Positions 34,067 through 45,807 are shown, numbered from the stretch's first letter. The stretch: 64,000 nucleotides of DNA from Xenoacremonium recifei (GCA_012184525.1 WOFQ01000045.1:62001-126000), one strand, 5' to 3'. Numbers and translations are program-made. The notes: a model not told the origin generated them from the sequence alone.

Positions 34067-36129
34067 TTAGCCGAGCATGGAGTGCGTGCGGATGCCCTTG
34101 GGGCCGAGTTCACTGGAGTTGTTAGTATGGAAGGAGTATGGTAAGGGAAAGGGGACACGTACTTATAATCCACCCTACTCAGGCTCATCAGCCGCTGGGC
34201 CTCGATGCTCTGCGCGTCCATGTTGGAGTGCAAGCAGAACGCAATCCGCGCCGCCACCTGCGCGCCCAGGAACATCGCCTCCTCGTAGCCATTCTTCGCC
34301 CACTCGCTCAGATAGGTCGGCAAATTCGCCGTCTTGATACTCGTCGGCGTCTGGCTATGAAAATGGTGTCCCGCCGCCGGCCCGCCGGCCTCGCTGCCCG
34401 CCTGCGGCGTCAACAGGTTGTTCTGGCCCAGACTCGCCGTCGTGGCCGCCTGCAGCAGCGGGTTGACGCCCGAGGAGGACAGCTGGTGCGGCGCGCCGGT
34501 GAAGCTGCCGGTGGGGGTCTGGGCGCCGGTGCCGGTGGGCGTGGCCATGTTGGAGGGCAGTTCGGAGGTGAACATGGTGGCGGTGGAGGGCGAGACGAGG
34601 TGGCGCGCCGAGAGCGTCTGCAGGATGTTCTCCTTGAGGCCGCGCAGGCGCGAGCCGTTGCCGACGAAGACGAGGTTGTCCCAGCAGGCGGGGCGCATGT
34701 ACATGTCGTCGATGCCCTGGATGGTGCGGTAGATGGCGTTGACGATGCGGTCGATCTCGGCGCGGTCGGCGAAGCGGAAGCGCTCGAGGCCGACCTCGAC
34801 GTCGCGCCGGATGCGCTTGGGCCGCATCTCGGGCGGCTCGTTGGTGGTGGTGGTGGCCGGCTGCGGCTCCGGCTCCGGCGCCGGTTCCGGGGCTTCGGGC
34901 TTGGACTCGGGCTTGACGTCTGCCGGCGGCTTGGGAGCCTCGCCGTTGCTCTGGGCATGTTCGCCGTTCGTCTCGGCCTCTTTGGGCGCCGTCTCCGTCT
35001 CCGTCGTGCCATTGGTCCCGTTCTCCGTCACTTTCGGCGCAGGCGGCACCTCCTCCATGACGATCTCCTCGTAGAAGAATGTGTTGTGCGTGCGCTTGGA
35101 GTTGGGCAGGCGGGTGGGCTTTGCTTGCTGGGAGTCTTCCTGAGACCCCTTGCCTTTGCGTCCGGCCTTGGCCTTCTCCTTCTCCTTCTCGCGCTTGGCG
35201 AGGAACTCCTTGGTCTGGCCGCTCGTGACAATGCTGGCCACGTCGAGGACTCCGTCGTCGTCGCCGGTGCCGTTGGTCGCCTCGGCGTCGTCACCGTTCA
35301 TGTCTGCCGGTCTCGGGATCTCAGGCGCTTTCTGGGTGTCGGACGAGACAGCCGGCGCACTTCCTGGCGCAGCTCCCGTGGTGGCATCGGCGGGCAATTC
35401 CATCAGATCCTTGGATGTCCCAGAGTATGGCAGCACCTCGCAGATGGCGCTCTTCTTCAGCTGCTCGGCCATGTCGTGGCTGAATCCCTTGGGCCCCAGC
35501 AGTTTGAGTAAACTCTTCGTGAAGGCCTCGCCGCCGCTGATCTGGCGGTCCCCCGAGGGTGCGCCCAGGTCCATGTGGTTCACCACGCGCCCGTCATGGA
35601 TGGCCGTCACATCGACCTTTTCGTAGCCGATGTCCACCACGGTCACGTTGGGCCACTTGAGCCCGTACTGGGTGGCAATGCCGCTGTGGATGATGCACAG
35701 CGCCGGCGTCCGCGTGTTCTCGAAGATGTAGCGCGCAATGGTCTCGCAGTCGGGGCGCGTCCACTGCGGCGAGGCCATCAGCATGATGGGCGTGTTGTGG
35801 TAGGTGGTGGTGAGCATGCTGTGGACGTGCTCGAGGAAGGAGAGCAGTGCCTCCATGTTGACGATGCGGCCGCCTTGAATTGGCCAGACGGCGCCCTTGT
35901 CTTCGTCGACGTCCTCCACCCACTCCTCCTCCTCCACGCCATCCACCACCTTCACCCGCCTCTCCTTGTAATACGGCGCCCATTGATCGCCGTCCCGGAA
36001 CATGCGCGTCGGGATGCGGTGCGTCGGCGGCGTCAGCTCGCTGCAGCCCAGCTGGGCCATGGTGTTGCGGCTCCCCGGGCAGACGACGAGGATCTGCTCC
36101 TCGCGCCACTTGCCCGCGCTGCTCGACAT
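34067..36129 (-). CDS. ARP9: actin-related protein 9 (SWI/SNF-RSC subunit)
   Basis: Two exons, 36129-34163 and 34112-34067, with a 50-nt intron, give 670 aa. The actin fold is visible in two parts. The N-terminal lobe runs from ILVVCPGSRNTMAQLG through MLMASPQWTR and VVDIGYEKVDVTAIHDG to GGEAFTKSLL. The C-terminal lobe carries WDNLVFVGNGSRLRGLKENIL and ends after splicing in NELGPKGIRTHSMLG. This matches fungal Arp9, which pairs with Arp7 or Arp42 on the HSA helix of Snf2/Sth1 in chromatin remodellers. A low-complexity insert of about 200 residues, with KEKEKAKAGRKGKG and Pro/Glu/Thr runs, separates the lobes; a second Gly/Thr/Ser insert follows the C-lobe strand. The start MSSSAGKW follows a GA-repeat leader. 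The 457-codon frame on the opposite strand is a composition shadow. Confidence 0.92.
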
Positions 36130-36141
36130 GATGACAGTCTG

Positions 36142-36172
36142 CTCCTCTCTCTCTCTCACTCTCACTCTCAAT
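36142..36172. repeat. CT/GA microsatellite in the ARP9 leader
   Basis: CTCTCT and CACTCT repeats on the plus strand (GA-type on the minus strand) lie immediately upstream of the ARP9 start codon. Confidence 0.85.
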
Positions 36173-36183
36173 CTCGATCCGCT

Positions 36184-36477
36184 CTAGGGTCGTTGCTGGG
36201 GTTGTGATGCGAGGCTGAAGTCGGGGCGCGGTGGTCGAGTCGGCGTTGGAGTCGTTGCCGTGGCTTGCGCAGCGCTGCGTCGAAGTCGCCCTGGCCCGCG
36301 CCGGTTCGCGACGATGATAGAATCTGGTGTGGCTGGTGTCTGTGTCGCGCGTGTGGCTGAGCGCAGCCTTCTCTGTGGTGTGGCTGGAGAGAAGTTTCTT
36401 TGCGAGCGGGAGGGTCCCGGCGCCGAAAAGGGTGTGGCTGGTGTGGCAGCAGCAGCAGCGACAGGGGACGACTCCAT
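36184..36477 (-). CDS. 97-codon open frame just upstream of ARP9
   Basis: A minus-strand frame starts at an ATG (36477, MESSPVAAAAATPAT) and stops at TAG 36184-36186. That is 54 nt before the ARP9 ATG and in the same reading phase. It is rich in Ala, Thr, Pro, Arg and Gln with no fold motif (pieces SAPGPSRSQRN, TPQRRLRSAT). It may be an upstream ORF in the ARP9 leader, a 5' exon whose terminal TAG is removed by a weak intron (CCCTAG looks like an acceptor), or chance in GC-rich DNA. I do not know its function. Confidence 0.25.
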   Translation of the reverse strand: MESSPVAAAAATPATPFSAPGPSRSQRNFSPATPQRRLRSATRATQTPATPDSIIVANRRGPGRLRRSAAQATATTPTPTRPPRPDFSLASQPQQRP

Positions 36478-37316
36478 TGTCAGTTACTGTACAAAGGCTT
36501 TTACTCTAGCAGGTAAGAGAACAACAGAACGCGATGCGGCAATCCCCCACACAAGAATGGGGGAAGCAGAATTCAGCAGTAAAAATACGATGCTTGTGGG
36601 AAAAACAAATGGATGGGCAAGAATTTTTTCTAGGCTTCCGACGCGGGTGTTTGCCCCCAACTTCGCCCAGCCAACCCGCCTGTCAGTGAATCATGGACAA
36701 CCTTCCTCTATACCACAAACACACCAAATTTCCGTCAACCATTAATTATCACTCATTATATTCAGCGGCAGCAGCAATAGCGCGCCGATATTTGAAGCCC
36801 TCTCTGCGTCGTCATCAAGTCTTTTTGCATGAAACACTCCTCACAAAGACACCTCCTAGTAATCCCCTTCGTCCACATCAATTCCACATCTCCGTCCATT
36901 TCTTCTACTCTTTATGCCCTCTTTCTAGCCATGGTCTCGTCCCAGCATGCGTAATATGTAATAAAGCTTCGCTCCGTCAGAGGCGTCAGTAACCCATATC
37001 AACCAAGAATGCGGTTGAAATAATAATGAAATGCGTCCTGCCACCAAAAAAACGCCGACTTCGAGACAAGACGAAGTTGTTCCCAAAGCATCCCCTTCGA
37101 ACACAAAAAAAAGGGTCCCGTCATAGTAACGTACAGCGCCGCCGGGTATATCGACAAGAATATCAAAATCCTCCATCTCTTCAGATCCACGCTACCCATG
37201 AAATGAATTGCGACTCGTTTTCTTGTGCAATGAGATCTTCCGCCTTTTCTTCCTTGGCTCTACCATATAATTGTTTTCATATCTCGTCTCTTGTTTGCAT
37301 CTTTGTTGCGTAGATT
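36478..37316. other. intergenic region
   Basis: These 839 bp lie between the ARP9 upstream region and the 3' end of the SYLF gene, both on the minus strand. The stretch is AT-rich, especially 36700-36850. No gene is seen. Confidence 0.5.
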
Positions 37317-39847
37317 TTAAGCAACTGTAACGGCGGTAGGTGTTGTCTCTCGAGACTGCACCTTCTCGAGCTCCTCGTTCTGCTCGTTCTTCTCCGTCTT
37401 CTCTGCCTCTCGAAGGAGCTTTCGAGGTGTGTCATCGTCGACAATATCGTCGACGACGTAAAAGGGGCGGTCCGAGGTTGGGGTGGTCAGTGATGAGCCG
37501 TCGAAGCTCCATCGGTCCTCAGTGGCACCAGTATATATGGAAGAGCTGTGCTTCTTTGAAATGGCATCCGAGTTATCAGGGTGTTCTCGGGGAGTAGCCA
37601 AGGACTGCTCACTCGACGACTGCGACAGAACCTGTGGCTCCTCCTGGGTCTCAATGCTCGGGTGCTCGACCTTGGTATCATCGGTCTCAACCTCGTCCTG
37701 AGCCTTGATCTCATCCCCATCCTTGGTCTCATCAGCAGGGAAGAACTCAGGCTCTGAGTCGCTGGACTTCTCAGCGTCAGCCTTGGCATCCTGGAATCGC
37801 TCCTCAAAGGACTCGACGGGGGGCTTCAGGTGTGTGCTCTGAGATGATTGAGACGACTGCCTCTTGGCATCGTTCTCCTCCGCTTCGTCCCTGAGGTCCG
37901 CCTCGCTGAAAGCCTGGCGCAGAGGGCTCTTGAGGTTGCTAACGTCGCCGATCTCGCTCTTACTGGACCGAGACGTCCTGGCCGGACTCCTCATGGGAAG
38001 CGGGGGAGGGATCCTCTTGGGGATCGTGACCACGTTGCCCTTGGCGTGGATCATCCGGGAGGCTACAGCCTGGGGCCGTGTCGTCTGGACGGCTGCCACC
38101 TCGAAGACCACAGGCTCCTCCTCATCATCTTCATCGTCTTCGAGGTCGTCTTCGTCATCAGCATCACGGCTGCTCGTCTTCTCAATGTCGTCCTCAAGGT
38201 CCTCCACGCCGTTCTCCGTCTCGGTCTCGTTCTCATTCTCGTAATGGCTTGACGCCTTGTCGGCATCGTCCCTGGTCGAGGAGGCCTGGTCCACCTTTAA
38301 CCGGTCCTGTTGCTCCTTGGCGGTGGTGCTACTGTGGCTAGTCACACTGGCGGGGTTATGGCTTCCACTAAGATGTCTCAACGGCGTCAGATCGACCTTT
38401 GTGTAATCAACCTCCTCTTCTTCCTCTGTAACCTCGGGGATTTGTGTCGATGAGGCGCGCTCGTTGCCGTCCTCGCTTTGACCGGGGCTGGGCGTTGTCT
38501 CGGGAGTCTCTTTCCCGACGTCAGTCTGTGTGCCTGCATCCGTCATCGTGCTTTTGACGGTGCGCGATGACATGTAGCTCCCACGGTTACTCCTCGACGC
38601 ATATGTATCGATACTCTGTCGATTGAATTTGGAAAATGCCGGGCTGGTAGGCGCCGGATTGAAGTCAAACTGACTGCTCGCCGGCCGGAGCCTTGATCCT
38701 GCTTCCCGAATCTCAAGGCCAGCCATCTCTAGGGCCAGGACGCCAAAGGGATCCGGGTCCTCGGGGTTGGGAACGCCGAATGCGCGCGGAGAGGCGGGCG
38801 TCGAAGATTTCGGAGTTGCAATCATGGCATCGCCAGGCGCAGGATCAACGGCCATCTTTTCGATAACAGCCGCTTCGTAATCGGTCCTACCCTCGGCCAT
38901 CTTAATGACCTCGAAGAGCGGCTTCGTCTCGTCGACATGGCGAGCTACATTTCCAGCAAGAATGTCCATCTGCGTGAGGGTGCTCGCGTAGAAGCGCTCG
39001 TTCTCGTTTGTGCGCTCAGCCAGGATGCAGCCGTTGAGATTGACAAGCTGCGACTGGCCGCGGGCCTTCATATAAGTCAACACGGTGTTGCCCAAATCTT
39101 TCCATCGAATATGCGCCTCGTCTGAGTCCAAAGTCACCAGAGGTCCGCTCATCAAGCCGACATCCTCGCCGAGCGTCACCCGGGGTTTGGTGATGGATTC
39201 CAGCGCGGCAAGGTTGTTGATCACCAGGACGCAGTCATAGATATCGACACCGATGATGAAACTGAGCGTCGGCGTGTGCAGCATGATCCCCGAGGGCGGT
39301 GACCAGGTACCGTCGGATTTGCGAGCGATGAGAATGCCGGAGCCTCCGGACCCGGTCATCCAGAGACCGCTGCGCATGCAGGTAAAGATGGCAATTCCAG
39401 CAGCATTCTGGATGATGCGCCGGGGGATCTTCTTGGTGATTTGCGCCGGCGTCTTTGGCTCGCTGGTCGCCGAGGACGAGGGCCGCGATTGCGGCTGTGA
39501 CGGGGGGCGTTGCTGGTCGTCGTCGTCCAGCGGCGCAAGGTAACCATCAGCTGAGGAGACACAGACCAGGTTAGCGATTGAACGGGAAGCAATGGGGCCA
39601 AACAGCAGACGGATTGGCGCATGCACATACTCGAAAAGGACTTTAGGATGCGGGCAGCCTTGTCGCACTCGCGATCAAGCGGCGCTGGCCAGAAGGCCTC
39701 GCGGTGCACCCGTCCATTGGCGGCCTGGGTGTTGAGCTTGGCCAGCGAGCCGTTGGTGCTGGAGCGGTTGGACCAGGCAAACAAGCCCGTCCTCTGGCCC
39801 GAGTTTCGCTTGTCCCACGAGGGCAGGAAGGCCGAGACGCGCTGCAT
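37317..39847 (-). CDS. SYLF-domain (Ysc84/SH3YL1-like) lipid-binding protein
   Basis: Two exons, 39847-39631 and 39550-37317, with an 80-nt intron, give 816 aa from the ATG at 39847 (MQRVSAFLPSWDKRN). The SYLF domain starts near residue 55 (LDRECDKAARILKSF) and continues through IPRRIIQNAAGIAIFTCMRS, GGSGILIARKSDGTWSPP and VLVINN. In other fungi this domain binds phosphoinositides and actin at endocytic or vacuolar sites. The C-terminal 500 residues are disordered and strongly acidic (EEEEEVDYTKVDL, DEDDLEDDEDDEEE), with no SH3 domain. Upstream the same frame stays open for about 150 codons without ATG. A better full model may start at 40550 with a 15-nt first exon (see finding), giving about 948 aa. 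The core domain call is firm; the N terminus is not. Confidence 0.85.
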
Positions 39848-42800
39848 GACGGGCCGTCGAGCCTCCCTGGTGAGGAGGCGGTGGTTGTAGCCCTTGGCGA
39901 GGCCGTCGCCGGGTGGGCGAACGTCTTCGCCCGGCGGGGGGACAACGGCGACGAGCGGGAGGACGGGGGAGGCTGCGAGGCTCGGACGGGCGCTGGCGCT
40001 GGCGCGGGAGGACGGCGATGCTAACGGCGAGGACGAATACGAGAGCGAAGGAGACGATGCGGCGCTCTCGCTGGTGGCGACGGTGCTCCGACTGCTCGTG
40101 GATCGAGTCGAAGGGCTGCTGTGCCAGGTCGTCGCCGAGGGGGACGTCGAGATGGTTGAAGTTGAGCGGATGGAGGAGGATGAGGAGGAGACGTGCTTCG
40201 AGAACTTGTTAGTGCCTGTCGTAATGGCCTGCTGCTGATGCGAGCGACTGTGAGCGAGCCTGGAACCGGGCCAGGACCTGGAGCCAGCATGGGTTGGGGC
40301 GGGCCAGACAGGGATGGGGTTAGGACGGCTGGTACTGACAGACAGACAGACAGGGGACGGGACGGGATGAAAGAAGTGTAGGTTGTTAATTAATTAGGTA
40401 GAGAAGAGAGTGGAAGAAGAGAGGTTTGACGAGCCGAGGAACCTTCAGGAGAAAGCAGGACGGGGCGTCGCCGGTATGACGAGACGAGCTGGAGATGGGA
40501 TGGGATGGGATGTCGGGTAAAGTCAATTTACGCACCATTGCAGCCGCCATTTTGGCCGTCGTCGGCGTTGCAGTCGTCGTCGTCGTAGTCGTCGTCGTCC
40601 TCGGTGATGCTGGACTCGCAGTGGACCTGCTGGGCGCAATCCGGGTACCTGTCAGTGCTGGTCCAGCTGACGAGGTGGTGTCTAAGCCCGCTAGCCCGGT
40701 CGATAGTGGCGGTCCAGGGCCGGAAGCAGAGGGCGTTAGCGCTTCAGCCGTGCTGGGCCAGGCGGCGTTCGCTGCTGTCTTCTTCTTGGGTCGGCCACCC
40801 ACTGTCAGTGAGTGCTGGGTCAGCGAGCATCCACTGAACGAGGCGAGGCGAGGTGAGGTGATCTGCTGCGGGAGACGGGAAGAGAAGAGTTTAGGCGAGT
40901 CGTGACTTACGGTTTCGCTGGGTGCCAACTGCAACTGCAACAGCAGCAACCATGGCAAGAGTCAGTTGCCGCCAGTCGTGCCTGCTGCCTTTGCAACAAA
41001 ACCTGACGCGAGAAACGCGGATGCTTAAGAGAAAAAGGAAGGAAGCCAGACACCGCGCGTGAAGGAGGGAGGACCTGACTGTCTATAGTATCCTCTAACA
41101 TACAACTCATCAAAGACCGAGAATGAGGGCGGAGCCTCGACAAGAGACACGACAGTCTCACTTACCATCAAACCAGCATGGCCGCCCTTCCTGCCGCTGG
41201 CCCATTTGCCTCGACATGCCTGCGAAATGCCCCGGCGGCGCTGCGAGACTGGCCTGGCGCTGGACGGACCCGAGACAAAGACCTCCTTCTGGAGGCTCTC
41301 CTGACGACCACTCGATGTCTCCTTGCGAGTAATGAAACCGCCTGCATGCCAGCAGCGTCGAAGGAATGCAGCAGCAGCCCGGGCGGCGGCAGTGGGTGGA
41401 CAGCAATCAGCCCCCAAAAAACGTGTACGTGCTGCCCGGTTCCTGGCGCTACGGCAAGGTACAGCAGGGCTTCATCCATTGTCATCCAGCCATCGCCGGA
41501 TTCGCCGTTGCTGCGAAAAACTCTATGTTGGCCTGCCGTCTTGCCTGTTCAGGCGATGTGGCGGCTTGACTGCCTGACTCGACAATACACGGCGATCAGT
41601 TGTCTGTCCGGGGGCTAAGAAAAGTCTTTTTATCATGTCTGCAACCTATTGATTGACAAGTGCCGCGAACAGAGAACAGGCCGGACAGCAAGCCGTTTCC
41701 GCAGTCTCTGGGCAACGCCGCTCATGACGTCCCAGGGCCCGGGGATGAACCCAGGCAAGCACTCGAGATCAAGCCACACACGCGCAAGTATCCGCGCGGG
41801 AAGATGCAGGACCCTTGATCCCAATTGCTACAAATACAATCTGTCCAAGCTCCGAGACTCGCGCCATGAGGGTTGCAGCAGGGAGTGATCCATACATTCA
41901 TCGTTTCTGGTCCGGGTCTCCTCCACAGACAATCAATCTATCTGTTAATCAATCACCCGTACGTCAGATCCGCGAATAAATTAGTCTGCTGCACGTCAAG
42001 ATTGGTTCGCGACGCCGTGCATGCGAAATCACGTCTCTCCTATTCCCGATCCCCCTTCTCTAGGCCCGTCCTTCCCCTGGAAGCCCCCCCCCCCATTCCA
42101 ACCCACAACCCAGGGAGAAGCAACCGCAATGAACAAAGCAAGGAGAACAAACTCGGGACTTCAGCATCGTCAGCCTCAGCACTGGCCCTCACTTAGACGC
42201 AGATCTCCAAGACGGCCCCCCAGCCGGCGATCAGGGTTTGGGCCCCGAGATCCCTGGCGGATAGCCCAGCCGGATATTGTTCCGTACGGACGGGAAGAGA
42301 TTTCTCCCCAGCAGCATGGACCATCCTGGGTCCAGATAGATGAAAGGGCTGGACGGATTATCGCGAGCCGGGGATTAAGGGGACGGGCACGGAGGCGTCT
42401 AAATTAGCCACGGCTTACATGGCTGGCCGCACGACGATATTATTGCATTATTACTCTGCGATTCCTCCGTCCGCGAGAAATACCTGCGTTCAATAATTTC
42501 ATCAACTGAAGTCTGAATTAGTCGAGCCCCTGACTCTCGCTGTAACCGCCAGAGACCTCTCCTATCCCCTGTCCACATTCCAGTCGCTCGCAGGAATCTT
42601 GGTCCGCCACGCAACACCAACCATCACGAAGAGTCCAAAGTTCATGATTCCACGCTTTTACCTCCCCTCCACCCCGTAAAAAGCAATCAAGCGTCCCCAT
42701 CTAATTAATCCATTTATCCCGGACCCTCATGAACCGTGACAGCTGGAGCGGCTCCATCCTTCGCGCAGCCTCATCTGGGGCCGACGACCCGCGAGAGAAA

Positions 42801-43458
42801 TGACTGGTGACATTCAACGTACATGTATGTCGATGCCGGGTTAAGATGAGACGGGATGGGATGGGAATCTTGGTGTTTACATTCAGCTCCTCGCTTGTTG
42901 TAATTCTCCTACCCACGGACGCCTCATCTCCCAGGCCAACCACCATGTGCCTACCGTAGACTCAAGAAAAAGCAAAGAAAAGAAACTAACAACCAACCAC
43001 TTCTTTTCTCAGCTCTCTTGCCTCTCTTCTCAATTTCACCGCCTTCTCGAGTCCAAGCCACCCAAATCCTTCTGCCAACCTGCCGTCCCGCGTGCATTAC
43101 ATGTCTCACTCTCTTCCATCTCGTTCGTCCATTCTCGCAGCGAGGCGCACGGCTTATGCAGGGCGAACACCAACGTCACCAATAACTCCAAAGTGCACTC
43201 TCTCACCGTACGGTCCAGATCGTGAAGACCCCCCATGCCTGTGATTTGGTCTTCCCTGCCGTCTGCAAGTACACGCACAATCCTCCCTCTAGACTTAATT
43301 GTTCAAATACACGCCTTTCTAGCCCATACTGGTACGATAATAATGGTACAGTATACGCATACTGTGTGATAGCATCCTCCTCTTGCATCTCCCGTGGATG
43401 CCCAAGCTGTCTCTCCATAATGCCTCCGATTCGCTGCCCCAGAATCTGGTCATGCAAG
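39848..43458. other. upstream region of the SYLF gene and long gap
   Basis: About 3.6 kb without a firmly supported gene. The 39848-40228 part is probably coding, being the in-frame upstream extension of the SYLF protein, rich in Ser and Thr. A perfect fungal start context (CCAAAATGGCG) lies at 40550. Between 40540 and 40650 a GTC/GAC trinucleotide run gives Asp or Thr runs in different frames. From 41000 to 43450 only short overlapping open frames are seen on both strands, with a C-rich run at about 42082-42092. No RNA gene was recognised. Confidence 0.4.
40337..40352. repeat. GACA tetranucleotide repeat
   Basis: Four GACA units. They fall in the inferred intron or leader of the SYLF gene. 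Confidence 0.85.
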
Positions 43459-44995
43459 TCAATCCTCTGTCCATTGCCACTTCATCCGCGGATACTCTCC
43501 GCCCGATGTTAGGAACCTCTGCAGCTTCTCCGCATCGACGGAGGAAGCGCCCTCGTAACAGAAGGCGACCGGGTCTCCCGCGTGATAGAACAGCTGTGCT
43601 CCGCCGCCTTCCTGCCTGAAGATACCATTGATGAAAACATGTTCAAGCTCATGGAGGTCGGCTCGTATCTGGAAGAAGATGACGTCCCAGTCCACCGACG
43701 AGGGGTTGTCAACCGGGGAGAGGCCATCAAGGCTTACCAGTCGGAGTTCCTTGATCGTTGTCGAGTGTGCTTCCAGGAAGTCTGAGAAGCTGTCCAGCCG
43801 GAAGTGTAGGCACTGCAAATCCAGCTTCTCCAAATGCTCGAGTCGGGTATCTGCCAAAAAGTCTGTGTCCGCGGGTGCCCAGTCCCCCGGAATGCCATGG
43901 ATTCTGAGGCTGGTCAGGTACGGCATCAGAGACAAGAAGTACTCCAATTTGTCCTGACGAAACGGCGCTTTTGTGTAGACCAAACTCAGACCCAGCGTCG
44001 AGATAGATCTGAAGGCGGATACCGCTGGCAGGTCAAGGCTTGACGGGATTGCTAGATCTTGGAAAAGGAAGGGCTCCAGCACAAGAGTATCCAGTTGATG
44101 ATAAACAGTCCCAAGCGAATCAATGATGCTCTGTTCAACTTTGAGGATCTCACTTCTCAAGTTCTATATCGAAGTGACAGGGTCAAAAGAGCTGTAGGAA
44201 GTCTCCTCCTCGGCGGTCATCTTCAGCCATGTGAACTTGATCGACTTCAAGTTGAAGAAGCGACCCAAAGCTTTTCGAAGAAGTTTCACATTGATATGAC
44301 TCATTCTATTTTCGACGCACGAGATGCCCTTAGTCTTGGGGGGATTTGCTTCGGTGTCGTCGTCTGAGTCGTTATCGGTAGTTGGCGAATACTGCCAGTC
44401 AGACAGCCTGTCGAAGCTTGAGAGGCTGAAGCTGATCGAACGGAGCTCGCGAGCAAAGGCAGGGTCCAAAGAAAGGGTCTCCAGGCGTTCTGCATCCTAA
44501 TCCAAGAGCACGTCCGTCAACTCGGAATTTTCCACAGCAGTTACCAATTTTTCATTGACAGGAGAGTCGGCTTGGACCAGAGTACGGTCCTCGGCTAAGA
44601 TTCCAATATCCTTAGTCGGCGAAGGTGATTCCCAGTACCCAATGCAAGGATCTTTGCGCGTGCATGTCGAATTGGACTGGGGTTGTTTATGGAATCGACG
44701 GCGACCTGCGCCGATGAGAACTTGGCCCTTGAAAAAGGGACGACCAGCAACTGTAACACAGAGTCAGTCAGTCTCGAGACCTCATTTTCTGTCCCTTTAG
44801 AATTGAATGCAACTTACAAACATCTCGTGGTCTGGGCGAAGGCCTTGTCTTTGAATGACTATGGGGTCTCTCCAGATTGTAGGGGACCACCCTTCCGCCC
44901 TGGTGCTTTCTTTTGTTCCGGCCAGCGCTCTGACAGCCTGGCTTGACGACATCAAGAGGTAAGTCATGGATATCAAGAGAGTGTAGGAGCACCAT
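43459..44995 (-). pseudogene. F-box/LRR-like gene with two in-frame TAG codons
   Basis: Exon 1 is 44995-44818 (ATG, MVLLHSLDIHDLPLDVV). A 67-nt intron (GTAAGT...TTACAG) leads to exon 2, 44750-43459. The joined frame is 490 codons and ends normally (EYPRMKWQWTED). It contains two internal TAG codons, at 44499-44497 (after DVLLD) and 44166-44164 (after FDPVTSI). Protein-like sequence continues on both sides of each. The C-terminal half has leucine-rich repeat character (LEHLEKLDLQCLHF, TTIKELRLVSLDGLS) typical of fungal F-box substrate receptors. The N-terminal F-box itself is weak, so the family call is tentative. The first TAG could sit in a 48-nt in-frame intron (GTAACT...ATTAG); I found no intron that removes the second. 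Either the locus is a recent pseudogene or this strain carries nonsense alleles. Confidence 0.6.
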
Positions 44996-45544
44996 GATGA
45001 ATGGGCGATTTCTTAAGCCTGTAGAATACTTGAGCTAAATGATGCCCTGCAGTGAACAGGCACAGTAGCATAGAAAGAGACAGAGAGAGAGCAAGCGGAA
45101 GTTGAAGCAACGTCAGCTAGGGACGTCAACCCAGCTCCCATGGCTACTTCCTAAGACATATTTAATTACGTGAAGCCAATAATTGCGGAAGGCAAAGCCC
45201 ACATCTTAGATAAGTTGTTATTGCGAAACTTGATGGATAGAAAGAAGGCGTCTCTCATGGTGGCATCCAGACGGCGTCGCTGACTTACCTAAACCTCTAG
45301 CCCCAATAACTCCCGACCCGCCGACCCCAAACCTCAAATTTCAACGCCTACAACCACCACTATTAAATCATCTCATCGCACGACTTCCCAACAGGCGGCC
45401 CAACACTGTAAGGTTCTTCCGGCACCTGCCTCGGTTCCTCTCTTTCGTTCTCGACTGATTGAGCCAGGTCCAACGGGCCAGGTGACTGGCGCCCAGGAAG
45501 TCCTTGCATCCCCAGCACCCGACCGCCACCGTCTTCTCATCGCC
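44996..45544. promoter_or_regulatory. divergent intergenic region
   Basis: These 549 bp lie between the F-box-like frame (-) and the 67-aa gene (+). There is a purine-rich AGAGACAGAGAGAGAG tract at about 45077-45092. No gene is supported. Confidence 0.45.
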
Positions 45545-45807
45545 ATGTTCAAGTACACTCACTCCAATGCCTCAGCCAGCTTTTCCCGTGCGTGCTAATC
45601 GGCAACAACAGAGCCTACAAGAACTTGTCGCCCAAGGCCCGGATGGGCGTCGGGATTGGCATCATTACTTGGGGGACCGTGGGCCTTTACCTGTCTGACC
45701 GCGCTGAAGAGGCCTTTGGCTATACGCCCACCGAGGAGGACAAGGCCCAATTGCGGAAATACACGCCAAGAATCATCACCGTGGACAAGGAGGGCGGACG
45801 CCAGTGA
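45545..45807 (+). CDS. 67-aa single-pass membrane protein (conserved small fungal protein)
   Basis: Exon 1 is only 8 nt (45545-45552, ATGTTCAA). A 59-nt intron (donor GTACAC, branch GCTAATC, acceptor AACAG) is followed by exon 2, 45612-45807. The protein begins MFKAYKNLSPKARMG, has one membrane segment (VGIGIITWGTVGLYLS), then an amphipathic charged tail (DRAEEAFGYTPTEEDKAQL) and ends DKEGGRQ. The pattern of a basic N terminus, one helix and a soluble tail resembles small inner-mitochondrial-membrane proteins of fungi. I infer that location, but no specific complex was recognised. Without the micro-exon the ATG frame hits a stop in the intron, so the spliced model is strongly preferred. Confidence 0.82.

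Noticed and set aside
34138..35511. 457-codon plus-strand open frame opposite ARP9
   Set aside because: Exact antisense of a conserved actin-related protein. High G/C at third codon positions removes stops from the complementary frame. Product is Arg/Gly/Val-rich with no domain.
40536..40648. Cys/Asp-rich exon-like stretch (minus strand, pieces YPDCAQQVHCES and DCNADDGQNGGC)
   Set aside because: Depends on a GTC/GAC trinucleotide run, has no connected exons, and overlaps the better-supported start of the SYLF gene in another frame.
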